Of a stretch of DNA of 64,000 nt, positions 49,733 to 59,394 are shown piece after piece. The stretch covers positions 124,001-188,000 of the forward strand of contig NZ_RYFF01000001.1 of assembly GCF_004138165.1 (NCBI RefSeq). The letters are read 5' to 3'. The notes beneath the pieces were generated by a model. That model was not told the DNA's origin, did not search any database, and saw only the letters and a list, made by a program, of their open reading frames with translations. Made by a program: the position numbers and the translations under genes. Positions within the stretch are counted from its first letter, which is position 1; each line of letters starts with the position of its first letter. Source of the DNA: Candidatus Chloroploca sp. Khr17 (GTDB lineage Bacteria > Chloroflexota > Chloroflexia > Chloroflexales > Chloroflexaceae).

Positions 49733-50824
49733 ATGCTGGCACCCGAGACAACTCTCCATGACCACTATCGCATCCTGGCGGTGGTCGCTGAGTATGATGA
49801 CGAGGTCATCTATCGTGCGCTCGATACTCGTCACGCGCTGCGTGTGATGATCGCGCAATTGCCCCAGCCAGATGCCTATGCGTTGACTGATGTGCAAGCG
49901 CTCGTAGCCCAGATCGCCAGGGTCGAGGCTCCGATGTTGTTGCGCCTGCACGACCATTTTGTGCAGGGGTTTAGTTATTTTGTTGTGACCGATGATCCCG
50001 TTGGCCAGCCCCTCGACCAGGTTTCCCGCCAGCAAGATGAGCCGCTGGCGGAAGATATAGTCCTTGCGTATATTGAGCAACTATTACATGCGCTCGATCA
50101 TTTGCACGAGCACAACCCGCCCCTGCTGGTAGGCGATCTGCGCCCAACGGATCTCTGGTCAGCCCTCGATGACGGCCTCTTTCTGGCTCCGTTTGCGCTG
50201 GTGCGCCACGTCGGTAGCGAACGCTCGCCCTATCGTGCCCCCGAGTTGAACGATCTTCACGCCGAACCAACGACGACGAGCGATGTCTATGCCATCGGTG
50301 CGGTGCTCTATCAGTTGCTTACCGGATCGGCACCGCTTCCAGCCCCCGAGCGTCAGGCTGGCACAATGCTTGATGCACCACGGGCGATCCATCCCCGCGT
50401 CTCGGTGCTCGCCGAGCAATTGGTGCTGCGCTCGCTTGAGCTCAAGCCCGTGAACCGCTATCAATGCGCCCGTGAGATGCGCAGTGCCCTCCAGACCGTG
50501 CGCTTAATGGCCGGACGAACGCCCGGAGCCGTTGCGTCGGTCGAGTCAGTTCAGGCTCTAGGAGCGGTGACGGCAAGCGACCCATCCCCAGGCCAGATGC
50601 TCGCCCCGGCTGTGCCTCCTGAAATCGCCGGGCCGTTGCCTCCTGCTCCACCACCTGTGCCATTCCCGTCTTCGTCTGGCCCAACTCCATCCACGCCCCC
50701 TCCCTCTCTGTCGGGTGCGGGCAGATCGCATAAGCTCCTGCTTGCCCTCACGACGTCGCTCGTGATTATCGCCCTCTTTATCTGTGTGATGGGCCTCTGG
50801 CTCGGTTTTCTGGTGTTGCGCTAG
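49733..50824 (+). CDS. Membrane-anchored protein kinase-like protein (probable pseudokinase)
   Basis: A 363-residue protein. Residues 10-260 follow the Ser/Thr kinase fold: the C-lobe APE motif (Ala169-Pro-Glu171), SDVYAIGAVLYQLLTG, and RYQCAREMRSAL are intact. The catalytic residues are not: VAIK is VMIA (Ala41), HRDxKPxN is VGDLRPTD, and DFG is APF (152-154). A Pro/Ser-rich linker leads to one C-terminal membrane helix (about 333-360). It likely acts as a scaffold or ligand sensor. An in-frame open stretch follows its TAG stop. Confidence 0.85.
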   Translation: MLAPETTLHDHYRILAVVAEYDDEVIYRALDTRHALRVMIAQLPQPDAYALTDVQALVAQIARVEAPMLLRLHDHFVQGFSYFVVTDDPVGQPLDQVSRQQDEPLAEDIVLAYIEQLLHALDHLHEHNPPLLVGDLRPTDLWSALDDGLFLAPFALVRHVGSERSPYRAPELNDLHAEPTTTSDVYAIGAVLYQLLTGSAPLPAPERQAGTMLDAPRAIHPRVSVLAEQLVLRSLELKPVNRYQCAREMRSALQTVRLMAGRTPGAVASVESVQALGAVTASDPSPGQMLAPAVPPEIAGPLPPAPPPVPFPSSSGPTPSTPPPSLSGAGRSHKLLLALTTSLVIIALFICVMGLWLGFLVLR

Positions 50825-50944
50825 CGTACGACGTTCTCAGGCTCAGACTTAGCCGCCCTCTATCTGCTCTTGCGTACCGATAGCCGTCAACTTGCTCTTG
50901 TTGCCCGTGAGGCGGGCGTGCTCCGCTTTGAACCAGAGTTCTGA
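50825..50944 (+). pseudogene. Coding-like stretch in frame after the pseudokinase TAG
   Basis: Thirty-nine sense codons follow the TAG without a break and read as a plausible helical protein tail (DLAALYLLLRTDSRQLALVA, ending RFEPEF) before TGA at 50942. No start codon or ribosome site is present. It may be a gene remnant or a stop-codon read-through extension. Confidence 0.35.
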
Positions 50945-50958
50945 TGCCACGGCGTCCG

Positions 50959-51573
50959 TTATTCCGCGTAGCGCTCCTCTTTCCAGGGATCGGCATGGTT
51001 GTTGTACCCGTAGCGTTCCCAGAACCCAAGTTTGTCATGGCTCAGAAACTCAAGCCCACGGAGCCATTTGGCGCTCTTCCAGAAATATTTGCCCGGCGTG
51101 AGCAAGCGCAATGGATAGCCATGCTCGGGGGTCAACTCTTCACCCTCATACGTGTAGGCTAGCAGCGCATCAGGATGGAGCAAAACCTCGAGCGGCACAT
51201 TGGCGGTAAAGCCGTATTCGCAGTGCGCAATGACATGGGTTGCCGTCGGCAATAGGGTCGGGATCGCCTGCAGAAAATCACTGAACCGAAGCCCTCCCCA
51301 CCGTGTATCAAGCTTGCTCCAACGGGTTACGCAGTGAATGTCGGTCACAATCTCGACCGTCGGCAAAGCCCGGAATTCGGCAAAGCTCAGGCGTGCGGTG
51401 GTTTCAAGTTCCCCCCACACACGTAGATCCCAATTCTGCTCTACATCAGGATACGAGGGGACATTGCCATAGTGCAGTACCGGAAACTTGTCAGTCACAT
51501 ACTGTCCCGGTGGTATCCGCCCGGCCTCGGCTGCGGTATTCTGGTCATCCTGCTTCTTGTACGCTTTGAACAT
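50959..51573 (-). CDS. Sulfite oxidase-like molybdopterin-dependent oxidoreductase
   Basis: A 204-residue protein comprising just the SUOX-type molybdopterin domain. Cys81 in TDIHCVTRWS would bind the molybdenum. Other matches are GLRFSDFL, HCEYGFTANVPLE, LTPEHGYPLRLLTPG and KWLRGLEFL. No Tat signal or heme domain is seen, so it resembles the short cytosolic relatives of MsrP/YedY. The cofactor would come from the pathway begun by MoaA. It is the last gene of a five-gene minus-strand run, 12 nt after pgl. Confidence 0.9.
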   Translation of the reverse strand: MFKAYKKQDDQNTAAEAGRIPPGQYVTDKFPVLHYGNVPSYPDVEQNWDLRVWGELETTARLSFAEFRALPTVEIVTDIHCVTRWSKLDTRWGGLRFSDFLQAIPTLLPTATHVIAHCEYGFTANVPLEVLLHPDALLAYTYEGEELTPEHGYPLRLLTPGKYFWKSAKWLRGLEFLSHDKLGFWERYGYNNHADPWKEERYAE

Positions 51574-51585
51574 CGCCCCTCCTCA

Positions 51586-52317
51586 TCATGCAAGCTCACG
51601 TGCGGCAGCCGCATCAAGCATCCACGTCACCCGCCCAACGGGCGGACGCACCAATTGCGCTGGCAAGCGTTGTGGATCATAAGCACCTTGGAGCACCTGC
51701 CGTACCATCGGGGCTTTGTCGGCCCCGGCCACAAGAAAGATGACCCGACGCGCTCGGTTGAGCGCATGGGCCGTCAAGGTCACGCGTGTTGGCGGAGGCT
51801 TCGGTGCATCAGTGACGGGCGCAACGAGCGTCTCAGGGCTAGCCTCTAGCTGGGGAAAACCGGGGAAGAGCGACGCCGTGTGTCCATCAGGTCCCATGCC
51901 AAGCAACGCAAGATCAATCTGCCCCGCATGGCGCTCAAGCAGCGCTTCGACCTGGTTTTGGTAGACCCGGGCGGCTTCTTCCACCGGATAATAGGTCGCC
52001 ACCGGAAAGACCTGCTCGGAAGGGATGGGCACATGATCAAGCAAGGTTTTCCGGGTCTGAAAATAGTTGTTTTCGCGATCATGAAAAGGCACCAGCCGCT
52101 CGTCGGCCCAGAGGATGCTCAAGGCGTGCCACGGTACTAGGTTGCGCAGGGGAGGCTGGCCCAACTGGTGGAAGACCCCTGGCGGGGCCGCCCCCCCCGA
52201 AAGCACAACCAGGGCACGCGAAGATGGGGCCAACAGGTCCGCGATCTGACGTGCGGTCGCCGCCTGCGCTTCTTCGACCGTCGGATAGACCAGGATCTCC
52301 GGCTTGCTACTCATCAT
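51586..52317 (-). CDS. pgl: 6-phosphogluconolactonase
   Basis: A 243-residue DevB/SOL-type lactonase of the oxidative pentose phosphate pathway. It shows VLSGGAAPPGVFHQL, the active-site region LWADERLVPFHDRENN and LLGMGPDGHTASLFPG. It acts in the cytosol on 6-phosphogluconolactone. Its ATG overlaps the stop of the APH-like gene (ATGA). No zwf or gnd lies in the window, so its operon placement is not pathway-based. Confidence 0.94.
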   Translation of the reverse strand: MMSSKPEILVYPTVEEAQAATARQIADLLAPSSRALVVLSGGAAPPGVFHQLGQPPLRNLVPWHALSILWADERLVPFHDRENNYFQTRKTLLDHVPIPSEQVFPVATYYPVEEAARVYQNQVEALLERHAGQIDLALLGMGPDGHTASLFPGFPQLEASPETLVAPVTDAPKPPPTRVTLTAHALNRARRVIFLVAGADKAPMVRQVLQGAYDPQRLPAQLVRPPVGRVTWMLDAAAARELA

Positions 52318-53318
52318 GCCCCCTGTCGGATCGGCATACCTGCCACGGTTTCAAGCAAACTCCGCGCTTCGTCACGGGCGGCTTCGTGCGGCAAGGCGCG
52401 GCTGTAGCGATACGAGGCAAGCCAGTAGCTCGCCAGTAACCGTAACAGAGGCAAGCGTGTCTGTTCGGCTTCACTTAACGGCATCGTCGCGCAGTAACCA
52501 TCGAGCAGACCCTCCCGCCAGGCGGCAGGATAACTTGCACAGAGGCCCGTCGCCAGGTCAAAAAGACCGTCACCACCAACACATGTGCCCGGCTCGACCA
52601 GAGCCTCAAGATGCACATGTGGCCCCGAGGTACAGCGCACAGCCCCTGGCCCAAAGTTGCCGTGCATCAAGACGGGATGCTCGCACGTCAGCCGCGGATC
52701 ATCAAGCAGGCGCGCCACGGCGTTCTGTTCAGCTTCGCTGAAAACCAGGCTATCAGTCGGCGGCGGGGCAAACGAGAGGCCGAGCCGTGCAAGCGTCGTC
52801 TGCCAACGCATCGTTGGCCAGCGCCCATGCTTGTTGGGCCGCCCCATCCCCGGTGTCGTCACCCGCTGCATCCGCCGCAAGGCGCGCCCCGCCTGACGCC
52901 CAGCCCCTCGCAAGAGGTGCGTTTCCGTCAGGTCAGCCGCGCTGACCCCGGGGACGTAGGATTCAAGCGTGTACGCAAAGGGCAAGAGGCTGCGCGAAAG
53001 ATCACGCTGGATAATCTGTGGCCCAGGGAGTTGTTGCCCATTCAGGCAGCGCATAAAAAAGATGTAGCCGCTCAGATCATCCTCCGGGGCAATGCGCAGG
53101 ATGAGGTGTTCATTCAAGGTCGAGATCCGCACCAGCAGGTGCGCTTCGGTCTGCCCATAAAAGACAACGTCGCGTGGACGAAGATTCGTCGTGCGGACAA
53201 CCAGCGTCGTATAGTCACCCAGGCGCGCCAGGGCTTGCCGCCAGGGTTCACTAACCCCTTCGGTCACCGGGGGGACATAATGGTTGAGATAGCTGTAATC
53301 GACTGTCCGTGAAATCAT
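52314..53318 (-). CDS. Aminoglycoside phosphotransferase-fold protein with degenerate active site
   Basis: A 334-residue APH/choline-kinase-like protein. An N-lobe-like start (LLVRISTLNEHLILRIAPED) is followed by a C-lobe with VLMHGNFGPGAV, where the catalytic Asp of HGDxxxxN is Asn and the later Asn is absent. GGDGLFDLATGLCA corresponds to the GDPxxDLA segment. Phosphotransfer is therefore doubtful. It overlaps both neighbours by ATGA-type junctions. Confidence 0.75.
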   Translation of the reverse strand: MISRTVDYSYLNHYVPPVTEGVSEPWRQALARLGDYTTLVVRTTNLRPRDVVFYGQTEAHLLVRISTLNEHLILRIAPEDDLSGYIFFMRCLNGQQLPGPQIIQRDLSRSLLPFAYTLESYVPGVSAADLTETHLLRGAGRQAGRALRRMQRVTTPGMGRPNKHGRWPTMRWQTTLARLGLSFAPPPTDSLVFSEAEQNAVARLLDDPRLTCEHPVLMHGNFGPGAVRCTSGPHVHLEALVEPGTCVGGDGLFDLATGLCASYPAAWREGLLDGYCATMPLSEAEQTRLPLLRLLASYWLASYRYSRALPHEAARDEARSLLETVAGMPIRQGA

Positions 53319-56300
53319 GGCATCTGAATCGCTGGTAAGACAAAATAGAGCACCCGTCCCGACAGACGATCAGTCACCCACACTCCGCCGTCGGCATCAA
53401 CGGCCATGCCACTCGGCCCATTCAGCGAGGCAAGATCCTCGCCTGGCCCTCCCCAGCGCAGCAGCGGATCACCCCGCAGGTTGAAGGCAAGTACCTGATT
53501 GCTGGTCGGTACACTTACAAAAACGGTACTTTCAGCACTTACGGCAATCGACGGGTCATCATAGGTATTCTCATTCCACCCGCTGATCCGCCAAGTCACC
53601 AGCGGGATGCTGCTCACCCGGCCTGACCCATCTGGGGTAAAGACCTGCACCCGCCCATTCCAAATATCGGCGACAAAGACATTGCCCCGTGCATCGACGG
53701 CTACCCCGGTCGGCTCGTTGAACTGGCCGAGTTCGCTCCCCGCTCCACCAAACTGGTAGAGGAAGGTGCCCGTATCATCGGTGACGACAATGCGCCGGTT
53801 GCCGGTATCGGCAAGATAAACCCTGCCTTCGTTATCAACGGCGATGCCGCGTGGCCCAAAGAAGCCCAGCGGATTCGCCTCGTTGCGTGCCGGGTCGCCA
53901 TCGGTGATTGTCGCCCGTCGCCCGTCGGCGAGATCACTCTCACCCGAACCCCAGGTTGCCATAACTTGTCCCTCGGGATCGTATTTGACAACCCGTGCGT
54001 TCCAGGTGTCGGCGACATAGAGGTTGCCCGCGCTGTCTACGGCCAGGCCACGCGGCTCGTACAACTGCCCCGGTTCGTTGCCAAAACCGCCGATGGTGCG
54101 AACCAGTTCACCTGTGGCGCTAAAGACGTGGATCTGGTGCCGCCCGGTGTCGGCGACATAGAGATTGCCATTGGCATCAACCGCCGCTCCGGTCGGGTTA
54201 CCGCCTTCCAGGGGCCCCGCTGCAACCTGCTGGGCCACCAGACGCAACGATGGTGCTGCACCAGTCGTGCCGCTCCCCATCGTGCTGTCGTCACCAACCC
54301 CGGCGGCGAGATCGCGCCGCAACCAGAATTCCATCTCGCGTGCGCCCGGCACCAGCGGGTAGGGCAGTTCGCGATAGAGCACATATTTACCCAACGTACC
54401 CCAGTTTTCGCGCCGGAACGGCCATCTCAGCACTTCAAACGGCCCATACACCTCTGCCGAAATATCGCGCCCACATCCTCCCCCTTCCGATGTGCCTTCC
54501 AGTTCAGCGCGTGGCGTCCAGGTACTGTAATAAAAGCGTTTGTACCCCGGACTCTGCGGTGAACACTTGTCACCTTCGGGGAACCACCAGTTGAAGATAC
54601 TCGCCGGACCATAGGGCTGCACATATGCTTCACTCAACACATTGCGCACTTCAGTGGTCACATGCGGTTTGTAGAGCATGACCACCGGGGCAAGCACCGT
54701 TGTGCCGTCGGGCATCTGGGTCTCAAAGGTGCTCTGCGTTGGATTCGTCTGAAAGTCCTCGCGTTTCGTCCACGCAACTCGCTGAAAGTCGCGGAAGTAC
54801 CACTGCAACGGCCACGCCAGCGAACCTTCACCCGACGGCCCGCCACTATCAACAATGATCGGCATGCTCAAGCCGCCCGTCACATCTTGCGGGGTGCGTG
54901 AGCCACGGGTCAGATTGATGGCCAGTTCGCGGACATCGGCGACATGCCGCGGTACATCCGGGGCGGTCTGGGTGTAGATCATCGGCTCGATGGCCGTATC
55001 TGGATGGGTATAGACGACCAACCAGGTGGCCCGCATCGTATACGCCCCAACCAGTACCACCAGCGTCAACCCCGCAACTGCGGCCACCTGGCGGGCACCA
55101 AGCTGATGCGCCAGCGTGAGAAGCCAGTAGATCAGACCGCCGGCAATCAGCAGGGGCACCAACCCTTGCAAAAAGTTCCGCTGCGCTTCTTGCCCTGCCC
55201 CGGTCTCACCAAGCCGCCACAGCGCAACGCTCACCGCAACCCCGATGAGACTGGTCAGCGCCGGGACGAGCCAGATCGTCGCCCACGTGAGCGGCTTGCC
55301 TTCGCTGGCCCCATCCTCGGCCAAGGGGGTTGGCCTGGCCGCTTCGATCATCTTTGCAACCACCCACGCCATCAAGAGGTTGCCCGGTAGCGCCATATGC
55401 ACGACTAGCCACGGCATCTTCTCGCCTGCCCACGAAAAGATGATCAGCGCTGTCCAGAACCAGAAGACCGTCAGCAATGAATAGAGTGGCCACGGTTTGG
55501 CCGGCACGGCAATGCTCGCCTCGGCTGCCGGAGCCTGCTCGTCTTCGGCGGAAGCCTCAGGCACTCGTGCCTTGCGGGCGGCAAGCAGGCGCTGCGCCAC
55601 CGCCACAATCATTGCGACCACAGTGCCAATGCCCGCCGCGAACGCCAGCGGATCGTAGAGCGGCAAGAGGATCAGGTAGTAGTACCACGGCTGATCGCCC
55701 CGCGCATACTCTTGCTGGCTACCCAACCAGTACGCTAACCCCGCATATAACCCATCAAGCGCCCCTCGCATATAAATAAAGAATGAAGAATAGAACACAA
55801 GATAGATCGCAAAAAGCATCCCCAGTGCAATCCAGATCGTCTCACGCCGCTCACGCCACAACTCCTGAAGCCGCGGAATCAAGATAGGCTGCGGCTCCCA
55901 TAGACTCTGACAGAGCCAGGCAAGCAGAAAAGCCGTCGCGACCAGAAAGGCTTTTTCGCCAAAATAGAGCCCCTGACCAACCGGGATGCGCGGGTTAAAG
56001 ACCATCAAGACCAGCGCCAGCGCCATGACGCCAAGCAAGAAGAAGTTCAAATAGCGGGCAAAGCGACTCTCGGCGAGCAAGCGCATTAACACAAAGACGC
56101 CAAAAATAAAGAAGAGAATGTAGTAGAGTTCATGCGTCGCGATCGCTAGAGCGATTGCTACTGCCGTCAAATAGAGCCACCGCGCCTTGCCGGTATCAAG
56201 CCAACGCAGCGCCCCAATGAACATCCACAGTTCCCAGAGCACCATCAGGCCATCGTGGCGGGCAAAGCGCGTATAGTAGAGTAAGGCCGGGGTAAACCCG

Positions 56301-56767
56301 AGCAACAACGCCGCCACCAGGGCACCCCCACGCCCGACATAGGGCCGGAGCCACCAGGCCGAGGCGACCAGGAGCATGCCAGCGACCGCCATCGGCAAAC
56401 GTGCCTGCGCGTCGCCATCGCCAAACAGGAAATAGGCTAGCGCCGTGAAATAGTAGAGTGACGGCCCATGATAGACCGGATCATAACAGTAGGTCGGCGA
56501 AACCCGATCAATGCGTGGTTGGCCTTCTACCTCCACTCCGCTCCAGCAGTTAAAGCCGCCGGCCCCAGTATACAGCCGCCAACTCGACCAGGCATGAATG
56601 CTCTCATCGTGGTGCAGCGCCATCCGGTCGAGACCCCAGAGATGGGCCATCACACTGGCAATGATAATCAGCGTATAGGCAACCACTTCCCATCGCACCC
56701 GCGCCAAATCAAAAGCACGGGTCAGGGCAAACGGGCGTGGGTTTGGATCAATGGTCTCAACTGCCAT
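53315..56767 (-). CDS. Agl23/TIGR03663-like membrane glycosyltransferase with C-terminal NHL propeller
   Basis: An 1150-residue protein. The first 580 residues contain about twelve hydrophobic segments of a GT-C fold, with the acidic motif HHDESIHAW in the first periplasmic loop, as in dolichyl-/polyprenyl-phosphate-dependent glycosyltransferases. A periplasmic region follows, then about five NHL beta-propeller repeats (GNLYVADTGRHQIHVF, GRVYLADTGNRRIVV, GNVFVADIWNGRVQVF). It would transfer sugars outside the cytoplasmic membrane, with the propeller binding substrate or partner. It starts 3 nt after its paralogue. Confidence 0.85.
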   Translation of the reverse strand: MAVETIDPNPRPFALTRAFDLARVRWEVVAYTLIIIASVMAHLWGLDRMALHHDESIHAWSSWRLYTGAGGFNCWSGVEVEGQPRIDRVSPTYCYDPVYHGPSLYYFTALAYFLFGDGDAQARLPMAVAGMLLVASAWWLRPYVGRGGALVAALLLGFTPALLYYTRFARHDGLMVLWELWMFIGALRWLDTGKARWLYLTAVAIALAIATHELYYILFFIFGVFVLMRLLAESRFARYLNFFLLGVMALALVLMVFNPRIPVGQGLYFGEKAFLVATAFLLAWLCQSLWEPQPILIPRLQELWRERRETIWIALGMLFAIYLVFYSSFFIYMRGALDGLYAGLAYWLGSQQEYARGDQPWYYYLILLPLYDPLAFAAGIGTVVAMIVAVAQRLLAARKARVPEASAEDEQAPAAEASIAVPAKPWPLYSLLTVFWFWTALIIFSWAGEKMPWLVVHMALPGNLLMAWVVAKMIEAARPTPLAEDGASEGKPLTWATIWLVPALTSLIGVAVSVALWRLGETGAGQEAQRNFLQGLVPLLIAGGLIYWLLTLAHQLGARQVAAVAGLTLVVLVGAYTMRATWLVVYTHPDTAIEPMIYTQTAPDVPRHVADVRELAINLTRGSRTPQDVTGGLSMPIIVDSGGPSGEGSLAWPLQWYFRDFQRVAWTKREDFQTNPTQSTFETQMPDGTTVLAPVVMLYKPHVTTEVRNVLSEAYVQPYGPASIFNWWFPEGDKCSPQSPGYKRFYYSTWTPRAELEGTSEGGGCGRDISAEVYGPFEVLRWPFRRENWGTLGKYVLYRELPYPLVPGAREMEFWLRRDLAAGVGDDSTMGSGTTGAAPSLRLVAQQVAAGPLEGGNPTGAAVDANGNLYVADTGRHQIHVFSATGELVRTIGGFGNEPGQLYEPRGLAVDSAGNLYVADTWNARVVKYDPEGQVMATWGSGESDLADGRRATITDGDPARNEANPLGFFGPRGIAVDNEGRVYLADTGNRRIVVTDDTGTFLYQFGGAGSELGQFNEPTGVAVDARGNVFVADIWNGRVQVFTPDGSGRVSSIPLVTWRISGWNENTYDDPSIAVSAESTVFVSVPTSNQVLAFNLRGDPLLRWGGPGEDLASLNGPSGMAVDADGGVWVTDRLSGRVLYFVLPAIQMP

Positions 56768-56770
56768 GTT

Positions 56771-59191
56771 CTATCTTGTTCCACCATCAAGCTGTCCACT
56801 AAGGCCAATTCCGATCTGGTTCGCAAGTTCGGGCCGCACGGCAATCACAAAGTCGCTTGAACCGAGCGCGGCCCCAGGGTCACGGAAGATCAAAAAGCGC
56901 CACCAGCGCTCGCCAACCTGGCGATCCAATGGATTGCGCAACAACTGCCCTACCAGTGAAGCCTGTTCGAGCGGCACTTCTCGCCAACCCGAACCAAGGC
57001 GGTAGACCTGATCTTCAGGAAACCACCAGCGCAACGGGTAGCGCTGCACAACAAAACCCTCAAGGAGCGTACGATTCTCCGGGAACCGGTCAAGATTTTC
57101 TTGCAACAGAAAGACCGCCATTACCTCGTTGCCTGGCACCGTCCCCAGCGTTCCCGATACACGTTGCGCATTGCTGAAATTGCGCAAATACCACGTCCAG
57201 ACGGTCTCATTATCATAGATTACCGGCATCGCCAGGCCGCGGCCACGTCGGATCGACGCTTCTTCTACACGCCGAACCACCCGCATCACATCAGGCGATG
57301 TTTGTGTATAGACCATCGGCTCGCGGGGTACATCCCCATTGACATAGACCAGACGCACGGTGCTACGCACAGTATACACGCTCAGCGCGAGCACGACACA
57401 TGTCACAAGCATCCCAGTTGCCGCCCGACTGCCCCAGCGCAAACCGATGCCAACCGTGAGCAGCGCAATCAAGACAAGCGTCGCCGCCACGACCATCCAC
57501 GGATAAAGGCGCGCCTCTTCGCCGTAGGTTACGACCATAGTCATCAGGGTAAAGCCCAGCCCAATAATCGCCGTAAAGAGTGCTCCGTAGATGACCCAGG
57601 CCGGGCGCGGGGCCACTGTCGGCAATGGCGCGTCGGTTGTTGGCCGCGCGTGTCGCCCCCAGACCAGTTGTTGCACCGTCCAGCCCGCCAGTAGGGTAAA
57701 GGGCAGCGTGATATGGATTGTCAGCCACGGCATCTTCTCGCCGGCCCAGGTGTACATGCCCAAGGACGCCAGTGACCACCAGGCTACCAGCAGCACCGCA
57801 AAATTGACCGGCGTTACCGCCTGCATCGCATCCACCCCGCGCACATGCTGCACCAGCCAGATCCCCACCAGGATCAGCCCAATACCCCCAAAGATCAGCA
57901 GCAACGGCTCGTACACACCAAGCAAAAAGAGGTAATAGTGCCCCGGCTGCCCCCCGCGCTCAACATTATGCTGGGCCAACCAGTAGAGCAACGAACCAGC
58001 CGCCCCACTGATCGCCCCGAGCATATTCGTGAAGAAAGCGGTGAAACCAACCAGATAAATCGCGCCAAAAAGCAGCAATGGAGGCAACCAGCGTCGCTCG
58101 CCCCCGAGACTCGCAAAGACCTGCGCCGCCGGAGCCTCCTGCGCACAGGCACGCTCCCAGGGCGTTTGCCCATCAACCCCGGGCCGACGCCAGATCAGAT
58201 AGATCAGCGCACTCAACGTCCCCAACGCCAACCCAGTTGCCAGTACCACCGCCGGATGCGCAAAAAAGCGCAGCAACTCACCGACATAGATTACCAGATT
58301 GGCAAAGAGGCTTTGCCCACCACTCGCATCATCGCGATTGCGCACCAGCAACGCATAGCCATTATCGTCGGTTGGCAGCGGGGGCCACCCAAAAAGACCA
58401 GGGCGCTCAAGCTGCATCGCCCCGGTCTCTGGATCGCGAATGGCATGATGGCCCCCATCAACCAATGCCCGCCCCGGCACAACAAAAATCAGGGCCGCCA
58501 CCACCACCCCAAGCAATGCAACCAAAGCAATTCCGGGCCGATAGACCTGCCACAGAAACACGACGACAAGCGGGGCCAGCATGATCAGCAAAAAGAGATA
58601 ACTCGACTCGTGATTGATGAACATCAACCCGAATGCTCCCGCGCCAAGCATCAACCAGCGGAACTGTCGCGTACTCACATAGCGCACAAGCCCCACAAAG
58701 ACCAGAATCTCGCACAGCACCGAATAAATGTCGTGGCGAAAAAAACGCCCTACATAGAGCGACACAGGCGACATCAGTAGATAGACCGCCGCAAGCAACG
58801 CAGCCGGACGCCCAAGTTCACGGCGCAACAGATACGGCGTCAGCGTCAGCGCCGTCCCAGCCAGCGCTGGCATCAAACGTGCGGTGAAATCATTATCGCC
58901 AAAGAGAAAGTAGCCGAGTGCCCCTAGATAATAGAGCAACGGCCCGTGCAACAACGGATCGTGAAGATACCCCCGTCCAACCAGCAGAAACCACGAATAC
59001 GACGCATGCAGCGTCTCATCGTGGTGCAGCGCCCGATCCCCGAGCGCCCACACATGTGCGAACAGAGCGACCACCCCAAGCAGGAGGTAGGCAAGATGCT
59101 CTACCGTCAACAACCAGGGGCCAGAACGCTCGGCAGACGCAGCCAGTGACGGGGTGGCAGTTGCGTGTCGGGGCAGATCAACACTGCTCAT
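56771..59191 (-). CDS. Agl23/TIGR03663-like membrane glycosyltransferase
   Basis: An 806-residue paralogue of the next gene, with the same multi-helix GT-C fold and the motif HHDETLHASYSWFL, then DPLLHGPLLYYLGALGYFLF and FTARLMPALAG. Shared segments include AGEKMPWLTIHITLP and ARPTTD-type linkers. It lacks the NHL propeller and ends after a periplasmic domain. It is first in the five-gene operon running to 50959. Confidence 0.87.
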   Translation of the reverse strand: MSSVDLPRHATATPSLAASAERSGPWLLTVEHLAYLLLGVVALFAHVWALGDRALHHDETLHASYSWFLLVGRGYLHDPLLHGPLLYYLGALGYFLFGDNDFTARLMPALAGTALTLTPYLLRRELGRPAALLAAVYLLMSPVSLYVGRFFRHDIYSVLCEILVFVGLVRYVSTRQFRWLMLGAGAFGLMFINHESSYLFLLIMLAPLVVVFLWQVYRPGIALVALLGVVVAALIFVVPGRALVDGGHHAIRDPETGAMQLERPGLFGWPPLPTDDNGYALLVRNRDDASGGQSLFANLVIYVGELLRFFAHPAVVLATGLALGTLSALIYLIWRRPGVDGQTPWERACAQEAPAAQVFASLGGERRWLPPLLLFGAIYLVGFTAFFTNMLGAISGAAGSLLYWLAQHNVERGGQPGHYYLFLLGVYEPLLLIFGGIGLILVGIWLVQHVRGVDAMQAVTPVNFAVLLVAWWSLASLGMYTWAGEKMPWLTIHITLPFTLLAGWTVQQLVWGRHARPTTDAPLPTVAPRPAWVIYGALFTAIIGLGFTLMTMVVTYGEEARLYPWMVVAATLVLIALLTVGIGLRWGSRAATGMLVTCVVLALSVYTVRSTVRLVYVNGDVPREPMVYTQTSPDVMRVVRRVEEASIRRGRGLAMPVIYDNETVWTWYLRNFSNAQRVSGTLGTVPGNEVMAVFLLQENLDRFPENRTLLEGFVVQRYPLRWWFPEDQVYRLGSGWREVPLEQASLVGQLLRNPLDRQVGERWWRFLIFRDPGAALGSSDFVIAVRPELANQIGIGLSGQLDGGTR

Positions 59192-59270
59192 CGCACCTCA
59201 AATCAAGCTCAAAGGCAAGACAATAATCTGTGGGCATTGTACACGAGTCAACCTGCCTGGGCAACCAGAA

Positions 59271-59298
59271 TTGCTCAAGTCATAGATCATGGTACAAT
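59271..59298 (+). promoter_or_regulatory. Candidate typA promoter
   Basis: TTGCTC (59271-59276), a 16-nt spacer and TACAAT (59293-59298). A start near 59305 gives a leader of about 154 nt that includes the hairpin at 59395-59439. The rest of 59192-59458 contains no gene. Confidence 0.55.
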
Positions 59299-59394
59299 AG
59301 GATGTTGACCTCCAAGGGGGATGGGGCTCTGCGGCCCTAAAGAGAACGTGCATGGGCGCAGCCCCAAGCATCGCCCGCCCCCACAAAGCTCACC

